From contig JAUCBJ010009067.1 in assembly GCA_032718475.1 (NCBI GenBank), positions 1 to 64,000 on the forward strand: 64,000 nucleotides of DNA, given 5' to 3'. A program made the translations under genes and the position numbers. Of the stretch, positions 11,660 to 21,391 are shown one piece after another (the first letter of the stretch is position 1; every line of letters begins with the position of its first letter). Source of the stretch: Nemertoderma westbladi. Lineage: Eukaryota; Xenacoelomorpha; Nemertodermatida; Nemertodermatidae. Under the pieces are notes generated by a model. That model saw only the letters and a list, made by a program, of their open reading frames with translations, had not been told where the DNA came from and searched no databases.

Positions 11660-11773
11660 AATATCAACGATTGGATTTCCAGAAGTACACGCGATCAGAT
11701 TAATGAACTTATTACTGAGGAAGGAATCCCCGATCAAACCAAACTAATTCTTACCAACGCTATATATTTTAAG
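11660..11773 (+). CDS. Serpin exon 3: helix F region
   Basis: 38 codons, acceptor ATTTTCTAG, donor AAG|GTTAGA, phase 0 at both ends. It encodes NINDWISRSTRDQINELI and TKLILTNAIYFK, the classic serpin 'IN.WV...T...I..L.........LVLVNAIYFK' block. Only 32 bp separate the acceptor from the end of the 33-bp satellite upstream, so branch point and polypyrimidine tract must fit into that gap or lie in the satellite. Confidence 0.93.
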
Positions 11774-11947
11774 GTTAGAGAACTGTAGGTCTACCGGTAT
11801 GTAGCCTAGCTACCATTCAATACCAATGGTTTTGGGGTTTGGGGAAAATGAAATAATGTGATAAGGTAATTAGTATATATAATTGTGATAGTAAATAATT
11901 TGTAACTACAATGTTTCCATAAAGCACTAATACCGGTACTGTTTCAG

Positions 11948-12107
11948 GGAACTTGGAAAACAAAATTCAGTCGGTCGGAAACGAGCAAAGATTTATTTAA
12001 TTCCAACTCTGAGGTCGACATGATGCATTCAACTACAAAAGTGAGATTTATGGTAATGCACAAAAAGAATCTTGAAATTAAACTCCTTTTATTGCCGTTT
12101 AAAGATG
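11948..12107 (+). CDS. Serpin exon 4: s3A/s4C to s2B-s3B region
   Basis: 160 nt, acceptor TGTTTCAG, donor G|GTAAGT, ending in phase 1. It reads GTWKTKFSRSETSKDLF, then VDMMHSTTKVRF and LEIKLLLLPFKD, corresponding to the serpin 'G.W...F....T....F......V.MM......' and '..LPY' blocks. The split GAC codon is completed correctly by exon 5 at 18705, which supports the exon pairing across 6.6 kb. Confidence 0.92.
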
Positions 12108-12186
12108 GTAAGTGCAAAATAAATTACGGAAATACAAAAATAACTTATTTACATTGTGTGTAAAGCAGGAAAGCAGCACATTACAG

Positions 12187-15100
12187 TGTCTCAGTAGAGG
12201 AGTCACCAAGCTGCTCGGACTGCTGTCTCAGTAGAGGAGTCACCAAGCTGCTCGGACTGCTGTCTCAGTAGAGGAGTCACCAAGCTGCTCGGACTGCTGT
12301 CTCAGTAGAGGAGTCACCAAGCTGCTCCGACTGCTGTCTCAGTAGAGGAGTCACCAAGCTGCTCCGACTGCTGTCTCAGTAGAGGAGTCACCAAGCTGCT
12401 CGGACTGCTGTCTCAGTAGAGGAGTCACCAAGCTGCTCGGACTGTGTGTCTCAGTAGAGGAGTCACCAAGCTGCTCGGACTGCTGTCTCAGTAGAGGAGT
12501 CACCAAGCTGCTCGGACTGCTGTCTCAGTAGAGGAGTCACCAAGCTGCTCCGACTGCTGTCTCAGTAGAGGAGTCACCAAGCTGCTCGGACTGCTGTCTC
12601 AGTAGAGGAGTCACCAAGCTGCTCCGACTGCTGTCTCAGTAGAGGAGTCACCAAGCTGTTCGGACTGCTGTCTCAGTAGAGGAGTCACCAAGCTGCTCCG
12701 ACTGCTGTCTCAGTAGAGGAGTCACCAAGCTGCTCCGACTGCTGTCTCAGTAGAGGAGTCACCAAGCTGCTCCGACTGCTGTCTCAGTAGAGGAGTCACC
12801 AAGCTGTTCGGACTGCTGTCTCAGTAGAGGAGTCACCAAGCTGCTCCGACTGCTGTCTCAGTAGAGGAGTCACCAAGCTGCTCGGACTGCTGTCTCAGTA
12901 GAGGAGTCACCAAGCTGCTCGGACTGCTGTCTCAGTAGAGGAGTCACCAAGCTGCTCGGACTGCTGTCTCAGTAGAGGAGTCACCAAGCTGCTCCGACTG
13001 CTGTCTCAGTAGAGGAGTCACCAAGCTGCTCGGACTGCTGTCTCAGTAGAGGAGTCACCAAGCTGCTCGGACTGCTGTCTCAGTAGAGGAGTCACCAAGC
13101 TGCTCGGACTGCTGTCTCAGTAGAGGAGTCACCAAGCTGCTCCGACTGCTGTCTCAGTAGAGGAGTCACCAAGCTGCTCCGACTGCTGTCTCAGTAGAGG
13201 AGTCACCAAGCTGCTCCGACTGCTGTCTCAGTAGAGGAGTCACCAAGCTGTTCGGACTGCTGTCTCAGTAGAGGAGTCACCAAGCTGCTCGGACTGCTGT
13301 CTCAGTAGAGGAGTCACCAAGCTGCTCGGACTGCTGTCTCAGTAGAGGAGTCACCAAGCTGCTCGGACTGCTGTCTCAGTAGAGGAGTCACCAAGCTGCT
13401 CGGACTGCTGTCTCAGTAGAGGAGTCACCAAGCTGCTCCGACTGCTGTCTCAGTAGAGGAGTCACCAAGCTGCTCGGACTGCTGTCTCAGTAGAGGAGTC
13501 ACCAAGCTGCTCGGACTGCTGTCTCAGTAGAGGAGTCACCAAGCTGCTCGGACTGCTGTCTCAGTAGAGGAGTCACCAAGCTGCTCCGACTGCTGTCTCA
13601 GTAGAGGAGTCACCAAGCTGCTCCGACTGCTGTCTCAGTAGAGGAGTCACCAAGCTGCTCCGACTGCTGTCTCAGTAGAGGAGTCACCAAGCTGCTCGGA
13701 CTGCTGTCTCAGTAGAGGAGTCACCAAGCTGCTCGGACTGCTGTCTCAGTAGAGGAGTCACCAAGCTGCTCGGACTGCTGTCTCAGTAGAGGAGTCACCA
13801 AGCTGCTCGGACTGCTGTCTCAGTAGAGGAGTCACCAAGCTGCTCCGACTGCTGTCTCAGTAGAGGAGTCACCAAGCTGCTCGGACTGCTGTCTCAGTGG
13901 AGGAGTCACCAAGCTGCTCCGACTGCTGTCTCAGTAGAGGAGTCACCAAGCTGCTCCGACTGCTGTCTCAGTAGAGGAGTCACCAAGCTGCTCCGACTGC
14001 TGTCTCAGTAGAGGAGTCACCAAGCTGCTCGGACTGCTGTCTCAGTAGAGGAGTCACCAAGCTGCTCGGACTGCTGTCTCAGTAGAGGAGTCACCAAGCT
14101 GCTCGGACTGCTGTCTCAGTAGAGGAGTCACCAAGCTGCTCGGACTGCTGTCTCAGTAGAGGAGTCACCAAGCTGCTCGGACTGCTGTCTCAGTAGAGGA
14201 GTCACCAAGCTGCTCGGACTGCTGTCTCAGTAGAGGAGTCACCAAGCTGCTCGGACTGCTGTCTCAGTAGAGGAGTCACCAAGCTGCTCCGACTGCTGTC
14301 TCAGTAGAGGAGTCACCAAGCTGCTCCGACTGCTGTCTCAGTAGAGGAGTCACCAAGCTGCTCGTACTGCTGTCTCAGTAGAGGAGTCACCAAGCTGCTC
14401 GGACTGCTGTCTCAGTAGAGGAGTCACCAAGCTGCTCGGACTGCTGTCTCAGTAGAGGAGTCACCAAGCTGCTCGGACTGCTGTCTCAGTAGAGGAGTCA
14501 CCAAGCTGCTCGGACTGCTGTCTCAGTAGAGGAGTCACCAAGCTGCTCGGACTGCTGTCTCAGTAGAGGAGTCACCAAGCTGCTCCGACTGCTGTCTCAG
14601 TAGAGGAGTCACCAAGCTGCTCGGACTGCTGTCTTAGTAGAGGAATCACCAAGCTGCTCCGACTGCTGTCTCAGTAGATGAGTCACCAAGCTGCTCCGAC
14701 TGCTGTCTCAGTAGAGGAGTCACCAAGCTGCTCCGACTGCTGTCTCAGTAGAGGAGTCACCAAGCTGCTCGGACTGCTGTCTCAGTAGAGGAGTCACCAA
14801 GCTGCTCGGACTGCTGTCTCAGTAGAGGAGTCACCAAGCTGCTCGGACTGCTGTCTCAGTAGAGGAGTCACCAAGCTGCTCGGACTGCTGTCTCAGTAGA
14901 GGAGTCACCAAGCTGCTCCGACTGCTGTCTCAGTAGAGGAGTCACCAAGCTGCTCGGACTGCTGTCTTAGTAGAGGAATCACCAAGCTGCTCCGACTGCT
15001 GTCTCAGTAGATGAGTCACCAAGCTGCTCCGACTGCTGTCTCAGTAGAGGAGTCACCAAGCTGCTCCGACTGCTGTCTCAGTAGAGGAGTCACCAAGCTG

Positions 15101-16109
15101 CTCGGACTGCTGTCTCAGTAGAGGAGTCACCAAGCTGCTCGGACTGCTGTCTCAGTAGAGGAGTCACCAAGCTGCTCGGACTGCTGTCTCAGTAGAGGAG
15201 TCACCAAGCTGCTCGGACTGCTGTCTCAGTAGAGGAGTCACCAAGCTGCTCCGACTGCTGTCTCAGTAGAGGAGTCACCAAGCTGCTCCGACTGCTGTCT
15301 CAGTAGAGGAGTCACCAAGCTGCTCGGACTGCTGTCTCAGTAGAGGAGTCACCAAGCTGCTCGGACTGCTGTCTCAGTAGAGGAGTCACCAAGCTGCTCC
15401 GACTGCTGTCTCAGTAGATGAGTCACCAAGCTGCTCCGACTGCTGTCTCAGTAGAGGAGTCACCAAGCTGCTCCGACTGCTGTCTCAGTAGAGGAGTCAC
15501 CAAGCTGCTCCGACTGCTGTCTCAGTAGAGGAGTCACCAAGCTGCTCCGACTGCTGTCTCAGTAGAGGAGTCACCAAGCTGCTCCGACTGCTGTCTCAGT
15601 AGAGGAGTCACCAAGCTGCTCCGACTGCTGTCTCAGTAGAGGGGGCACCAAGCTGCTCCGACTGCTGTCTCAGTAGAGGAGTCACCAAGCTGCTCGGACT
15701 GCTGTCTCAGTGGAGGAGTCACCACACTGCTCGGACTGCTGTCTCAGTAGTGGAGTCACCAAGCTGCTCGGACTGCTGTCTTAGTAGAGGAGTCACCAAG
15801 CTGCTCCGACTGCTGTCTCAGTAGAGGAGTCACCAAGCTGCTCGGACTGCTGTCTCAGTAGAGGAGTCACCAAGCTGCTCCGACTGCTGTCTCAGTAGAG
15901 GAGTCACCAAGCTGCTCCGACTGCTGTCTCAGTAGAGGAGTCACCAAGCTGCTCCGACTGCTGTCTCAGTAGAGGAGTCACCAAGCTGCTCCGACTGCTG
16001 TCTCAGTAGAGGAGTCACCAAGCTGCTCCGTCTGCTGTCTCAGTAGAGGAGTCACCAAGCTGATCCGACTGCTGTCTCAGTAGAGGAGTCACCAAGCTGC
16101 TCCGACTGC
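12187..16109. repeat. 37-bp minisatellite (serpin intron 4)
   Basis: About 106 head-to-tail units of 37 bp with core GTCTCAGTAGAGGAGTCACC followed by AAGCTGCTC(G/C)GACTGCT. The main variation is a G/C difference in CTCGGAC versus CTCCGAC. Rare variants (CTTAGTAGAGGAATC at about 14634 and 14968, TAGATGAGTC) are shared between blocks about 334 bp apart, showing segmental duplication. Units contain stop codons, so no coding. It starts 80 bp after exon 4. Confidence 0.97.
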
Positions 16110-16329
16110 AATATATATTTTTTTTTTGAAAACCAAAAAGCTACGTATGTAATATCATATTGTTCATATTAAGATTGTAATTAAATTCTATGGGTCATGC
16201 AATGTGCAGTAGATTTTAATACAGTACAATATACAGTGCCGTCTACATCCCAAGGAGGTAATAATGCTCAAATAACTTACACATACTCCGACCCTCCGCT
16301 CCAGCTCCCTGCGGGGCGGCCGTTGTCCA

Positions 16330-18171
16330 TACTACTAGGTTCGGCATACTGCATTGCAGCTGCATTATATATATTATATATTACATATATGTTAAGAATC
16401 ATGTGCCAGCTTGTCGACAAAATTGCACCGCCACAACTCCCTATCACCCATGACATTTGCTAGATCATCCGCATATTCAAGGCCAGTGTCTTTTAAAATG
16501 CGTCTCAAGAAAGTCATGGGCTGTCCACCATGCTTATTCACTCCATAAGGCCGCCAAAACACAGATTATGCACTGACTGATCCTCACGGGGAAAGCAATG
16601 TCCTGCAAAGCGGAGGCGATTTTGTTCTAGTGTCAAGCTTGGGGGAACCAATGAGACACCTCCAATGTTATATAGTGTCTGGTTGGAGATGTGTGCATTG
16701 TACTTGACACAATGAACCCGGCGTAGCATTCTTGTGAATGTGCCATCCAGAGATTTGGTGTCCTCAGCAGTTAGAGCCCAGCATGGACTCCCATAGAGAA
16801 GTACTGGAACTACTGCTGCTCTAAATAATCGGACCTTAAGTTTCCGATTAATTCTCGGTGACTTCCAAATCCTGGAAAGCCTATTCAAGGCTGCCCATGC
16901 CTTTCCCTTACGTATTCGAAGGTCCTCACCTGACTTCCGGATCCATGATCCCAGGTAACAGAAGTCGTCCACATGCTCAAGCATACCATCTTTTGAGCTT
17001 ATGCTCAACCGATCAGAGACTTGCTGAGGACTTTAGAAGTTAACTGTCAAAATTTTGGTCTTTCTGGAGTTAATAAAAAGACCAACACTAGAAGCAGCAT
17101 GTTCTAATGAGCTGAGGAGCCGTTGGGCTCCCTCTAGTGATTCTGAGAGTACTCCTAAGTCATCAGCAAAGTCTAGATCAGTTAGGTACTTGGCAGGATT
17201 TCCTCGACTTCTGGAGCCAGTAGGTGGAGTTATCATCACCCCATCATCATTATGATGATCTAAGGACATGCGTAGAAGATAGTGAACAACAATTGTGAAC
17301 AAGAATGGTGCAAGTGTGTCTCCCTGGAGGACGCCCCATAACACTTCAAATGGTTCTGTGTCACCGTCAAAAGTAGACACAAATGTTGTCGAACCATCGT
17401 ATATTGATCTGATTGCTGCAATAGTTTCATCAGGAATCCCATATAATGAAAATATGCTGAACATACGTGAGCGAGAGACTGAATCAGAGGCCTTGAAGAA
17501 GTCAACAAGGATAACAGCCAGATGCCTGTCTTTATTTTTTGATAACTCTTCAATTATCCTTCTAAGTGCCAAAATGGGCTCCATGGTCCCCCGACCTTTA
17601 CGGAACCCATTCTGATTTCCACGGAGCAGTCTCTCAATGGGATCCCTGTTGCGATTGAATAGAATCCTATTGTATAGCTTTGCAGCAATCGAGATCAATG
17701 AGATTCCCCGAAAAGAACCATAGAGTGTTAGGTTGCCCTACTTGGGAACTGGCACCAACTTATTTGTTTTCATTTCTTGTGGGACTCTTGTTGTTCGGTA
17801 CATGTCTACTATGATGGGATAGATGAGCTTTAAACACTCAGGTATTTTAAAGACCTCAGGGGGAACACTATCTACTGGCACGATTGGTCTTAATGCTCTT
17901 TGCAGCAGTCTTCACTTCTGCAAAGGAGATATCGCCAATGGGAATATCTGGGAGTACAGACTCAGACACTTTTACTTCTATAAAGTTATCAGGCAATACC
18001 CTGTCATTATGATGATTGCCTGCTGTCGTCGGCATCATTGATGGCATCAACCTGTTGGTTTATTAGCTCCTGTAGATTAACAGAGTACTGCCTGTTCCGG
18101 GACCTAGATGCAGCCTTAACTGAATTCTTGGCCACTGTAGTCTGTTTGAGTCGGGACTCTTTCTGCGCCTT
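16330..18171 (-). mobile_element. LINE copy C: 5'-truncated, decayed
   Basis: Minus-strand copy with a short (TAG)n tail at 16330-16338, a TA-rich insertion in its 3' UTR near 16368-16392, and RT coding split into 17698-17033 and 17008-16538. FADD and the FVDFFKASDSV palm motif are still readable. Compared with copy D it carries an internal deletion of about 120 bp near 18012 and a 5-bp deletion near 17874. A frameshift near 17030 changes LTVNFESPQ, and another alters the C-terminus at 16540-16560. It is inactive. Homology ends at 18171 within the region linking endonuclease and RT. Confidence 0.93.
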
Positions 18172-18704
18172 CGGAAGCCAAGCTATAACTAGCCATAGTA
18201 AATTATAATTGTTCGCTATGATGGCTTGCAGCTTTTGCGTCACGAAAGCCCCACTCGTAATTCTGCCGCTTGTAATTTAACATAATAATTTGATTTGATT
18301 TAATAATAAATTATTTTAAACATAAAGTTACAATTTATTATAATTAATATCCTTATCGACTTATCCTTATTATCCTACAATTATCCGGGTGCAAAGTAGT
18401 TTTCACCCGTCGTGGGGAACTTGCCTTGGGCCAATAGCAAAACGTCCGAAATTCCACAAAATTTCATAGATTAGAGCTTCATAACTTAAGGTTAGAGTTC
18501 AATTACTGCTTTAATTATGGTTTGTGTCTGACCAACAAACCCTAACCTAAAATACAAACCAATAATATCCTGGTCAGTACCTACAGTACAAAACACCCCA
18601 ATAACCAAGTCATTAAGTAACCCAAGATTGTCAAGTAAAATAAATAGGTGGTCTGATAATAAGGTGCTGGGCTACTAGTAGTATGATGGTAATTTCTGTT
18701 TAAG
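18172..18704 (+). other. Intron 4, 3' unique part
   Basis: AT-rich single-copy-looking sequence between LINE C and exon 5. No gene or RNA seen. Confidence 0.5.
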
Positions 18705-18874
18705 ACGATTTTCAAATGCTGTTTGCGCTGCCAAATACACCAGCTAATGACACGGCAAGTCTCAAGAAACTTACTTCCTTTATGACTAAATCTCCAAAGA
18801 AAACAGAGAAACTACTGAGGAAACTAGTGGAGAATCCTGAATCTATGGTGAAGATTTCGTTACCTAAGTTTAAG
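18705..18874 (+). CDS. Serpin exon 5: helix G-H and s2C-s6A region
   Basis: 170 nt, acceptor CTGTTTAAG, donor AAG|GTAAGC. The first two bases complete the split Asp codon from exon 4. It encodes DFQMLFALPNT, a lysine-rich helical segment, then MVKISLPKFK, the well-conserved serpin 'V.V.LPKFK' strand. It ends in phase 0. An NDT sequon lies in the helix G-H part. Confidence 0.92.
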
Positions 18875-19454
18875 GTAAGCCAGCCATTAATTAGCCCCCA
18901 TATTTTTATCGTACACGTGTTTCGTAGTGACATAATGGGAAATAATGTGGGACTGCGATATATGTAAAGATTACAAATATATACATATGGGGGCTGGAAA
19001 CAATGGAATAATGTGTAACAGGGCGCCCTGAATCGAGTGGCGGGGTCGAAAAGTCGAAATGGCGAGTTGAAGTAAACGCGGGAAGCCAATTTTGAAAATC
19101 GGCTGTGATTGGCTGCTACAGAATTGACGTCACTACAAATTGATCTAATAATTTTTTTATCTTGGTTTCTATGGACAGTGCTTTTGATCCATTCAAATAC
19201 ACATTAGATCTCCATGATTTTACACATGGCTTATATCAACTATCCTATTGTACATATGCGAAATTGTGGGTCTCCACGTCACGGCCAGGTTTTTAGGGAG
19301 TATTTAAGCTAGAAAGCACGCTATAAACGCTATAAACTTGCTATGAGACATTGCAAGCGCAATCAATCTAGGATTAAACAAGATAAGATGGCGGATGCCT
19401 TACTTAATAATTCTTCGACCCAACATTTCTGGTCGCAAGTGCGTAAGTAGTAGG
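18875..19454 (+). other. Intron 5, 5' unique part
   Basis: No coding potential. A GC-richer patch at 19020-19090 is followed by GATTGGCTGC and TGACGTCA-like words (19109-19130). These resemble CCAAT and CRE sites but may be chance. Confidence 0.4.
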
Positions 19455-19740
19455 GTCTTTCTCCTCTCGGCGACAGTTGGACCTAACTGACTGGCGCTAG
19501 ACTGTCTGGGTGACACCCTATGGGTGTCATTGGGTGTCATCGGCGCCAAACTGTCTGGGTGACACCTCCTAATTAGGCTAATTAGACCCTAATTGACAGG
19601 TGTCATCAATTAATTAGTACAATTAAACCCTAATAGGTGTCTTACGACTCCTAATTAGGGTTTAATTGATTATCCTAATTAATCAATCCGATACGCAATG
19701 GTGTCAGTGTGGTCCAACTGTCGCCTAGAGGACCAAGAGG
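19455..19740. mobile_element. MITE-like element with terminal inverted repeats
   Basis: GGCGACAGTTGGACC at 19469-19483 is matched by its exact reverse complement at 19711-19725. Similarity continues outward (TCTTTCTCCTCT versus the complement of AGAGGACCAAGA), giving imperfect TIRs of about 30 bp. The ~200-bp interior has no coding capacity and many internal palindromic words (GGTGTCA / TGACACC, CCTAATTAG). It looks like a non-autonomous DNA transposon. A target duplication is not evident and the family is unknown. Confidence 0.65.
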
Positions 19741-20136
19741 GTGTCATAAGTGACACCGCAGCTCTTTTATTTATTAATACTTATTTATTTGTACTTAATT
19801 TTAATTAATTATTTGTATTTAATTTTAAATTAATTATTTATTTGTACTTAATTTTAAATTTACAAATAATTAGTTTTATATATTGGTTTCTAAATGACCT
19901 CATTGACTTTCATCTCGTTATACTTAGCCCTAGGGTATACAGCTCCCTTACTGGTAACTAATTTACTCTTATCTATATCCAGACAGCTTTATCGTTGACC
20001 TTTGACCCCCAATTAGCTTTAACCAAGCAACAGCTTATAAATAATAGTTGTATCCAAGCGCCCCGCCCCCTCTCGTGACACTTCTGATTATTAATTACTC
20101 TTACCTATATCCAGCCGTCTGCAGTTCCATAGTCCG

Positions 20137-20149
20137 CCGCTAGAGGGCG
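20137..20149 (+). promoter_or_regulatory. CTCF-like core motif 1
   Basis: CCGCTAGAGGGCG matches the bilaterian CTCF core (CC-x-C-TAG-A/G-GGGC). A second identical 13-mer in the same orientation lies 147 bp away. Binding is inferred from motif alone; the same word also occurs inside some transposon families. Confidence 0.35.
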
Positions 20150-20283
20150 TATTATCTGAAAATTAACATCTTCTCTAACTTTGTTATTTTCATTCCGAAT
20201 AGGTTTAAACTCGGTAGGCATCTACTACGGCATAGGTCATATCTTTTGCGGAGTCACAGAGTAGTCTGAAGTTCCTCAGTCTG

Positions 20284-20296
20284 CCGCTAGAGGGCG
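20284..20296 (+). promoter_or_regulatory. CTCF-like core motif 2
   Basis: Exact second copy of CCGCTAGAGGGCG. The surrounding sequence also shows a weak repeat (CTTACCTATATCCAG near 20100 resembles a word near 19968), so both sites may come from one duplicated repeat. Confidence 0.35.
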
Positions 20297-20399
20297 AAAT
20301 GTCTCAAAGTGAAAACCATATAGTAACCCTGAATTGGTTTCTAGGCAATAATACTGAATTTTGCAAAGTTAGGTCTATTGCTGACCGAACGAAAACTGC

Positions 20400-20480
20400 C
20401 CTGGTTCATGCGGGGATCGAACCCATGACATGCGGGAGATGTGAATTCAACGCAACCACTACACCAAGGTGGAACAGTAA
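20400..20480 (-). tRNA. Degenerate tRNA-like sequence (Gly-CCC type) or tRNA-derived SINE head
   Basis: On the minus strand GGTGTAGTGGTT resembles a Pol III A box and GGGTTCGATCCCC is a perfect B box/T loop. Between them ACAT-CTCCCGC-ATGT makes a 4-bp anticodon stem with a 7-nt loop whose anticodon would be CCC. The acceptor stem does not pair, so this is not a functional tRNA. A tRNA pseudogene or SINE-derived piece is the best reading. Confidence 0.4.
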
Positions 20481-20535
20481 CCTTCGAATTTGTTCGTTGA
20501 CGTTCGAATTTGTAAGACTCTCATTTAAGACCTAC

Positions 20536-20700
20536 AGACTATGCCTCACTGAGGCACTGAGGTACAGACTATGCCTCACTGAGGCACAGACTATGCCTCA
20601 CTGAGGCACAGACTATGCCTCACTGAGGCACTGAGGCACAGACTATGCCTCACTGAGGCACTGAGGCACAGACTATACCTCACTGAGGCACAGACTAAAT
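20536..20700. repeat. Tandem palindromic repeat TGCCTCACTGAGGCA
   Basis: Six or more units of about 20-28 bp, each with ACAGACTATGCCTCACTGAG and CACTGAGGCA variants. The core TGCCTCA-C-TGAGGCA is a perfect 7-bp inverted repeat. A shorter version (about three units) ends the right arm at 26003-26066. Confidence 0.85.
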
Positions 20701-21020
20701 ATCCGAGTTATATTGCATTACATGAACAATAAATTTCAATATACGAGCACAAAAGAGTTTACAAGCACAGGTTCAAATCCAACTAAAGCTCTATATATTT
20801 TACATTGAAGTGGAATACTTTAGATGCTGGGGGGAATCTGGTTTGCGAGGGATATTTGAATGGTGAGTATAACTATCCTTGAGAGTTAGTGTGACGTTAT
20901 CTCACCATGGATGGGCTTTACCACTGTACTCGCATCTGCTCTCTCATTGGCTGCTCGATGCCTCAGATTAAGGGTCTAAGGCCTTCAAGCTGGTCATTTG
21001 CTTAGTTTTCTAATTAGAAG
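20536..21020 (+). repeat. Left arm of a large inverted repeat (foldback element)
   Basis: About 485 bp reappearing as the reverse complement at 23816-26066 once LINE copy D is removed. The arms differ by only a handful of substitutions and one 2-nt indel (GGGGGGAATC here against GGGGAATC), so they are about 99% identical. The outer end carries tandem GCCTCACTGAGGC palindromes. The inner end is at ...TTTTCTAATTAGAA, after which left and right sequences diverge completely. Confidence 0.88.
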
Positions 21021-21391
21021 GTCTTGAATTCGAACCCTAGAAGAGCATTATTCTTTTTGGCTGACGCTAGTGTACACTAGCTTTGACTTTCCCAGCTATA
21101 GTGATAGTATGCAACCTTGGGAGTTAATGCGCTGTCTTATGAGTAAAGGCCAAGAGATTAGACTTCAGGTTGTCTCTATTGGTTCATTCTTCTTAACTTT
21201 ATAAAATAACTCAACCCTTATTTAAAGATATAAAAATTATGACTTAGTCGACTAATTTTCGAAAGTATATTATAAAAAACATATAATTTCTTGAATAAAT
21301 AGACCTAATAGTAATAAATATTGTGGGGTAAATACATTTATAATACTAATATAATAATTAGGGATAAATAATCCTAATACTAATATAATTG

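Noticed and set aside
4330-11747. Very long open frames (up to 1728 codons, several on each strand) with repeated ISLSHTHGVVC / RQTDTHHT units
   Set aside because: They are translations of a 33-bp satellite whose period is divisible by three. All frames are open, units also occur in 32- and 35-bp forms that shift frame, and the longest merely runs into a LINE fragment.
10098-11747. Satellite ORF reading through the exon 3 acceptor into serpin exon 3
   Set aside because: It reads exon 3 in the wrong frame (FSRISTIGFPEV); the true frame NINDWIS starts at the acceptor.
12187-16109. CRISPR-like regular array
   Set aside because: Units are contiguous 37-bp repeats without unique spacers, in an intron of an animal gene.
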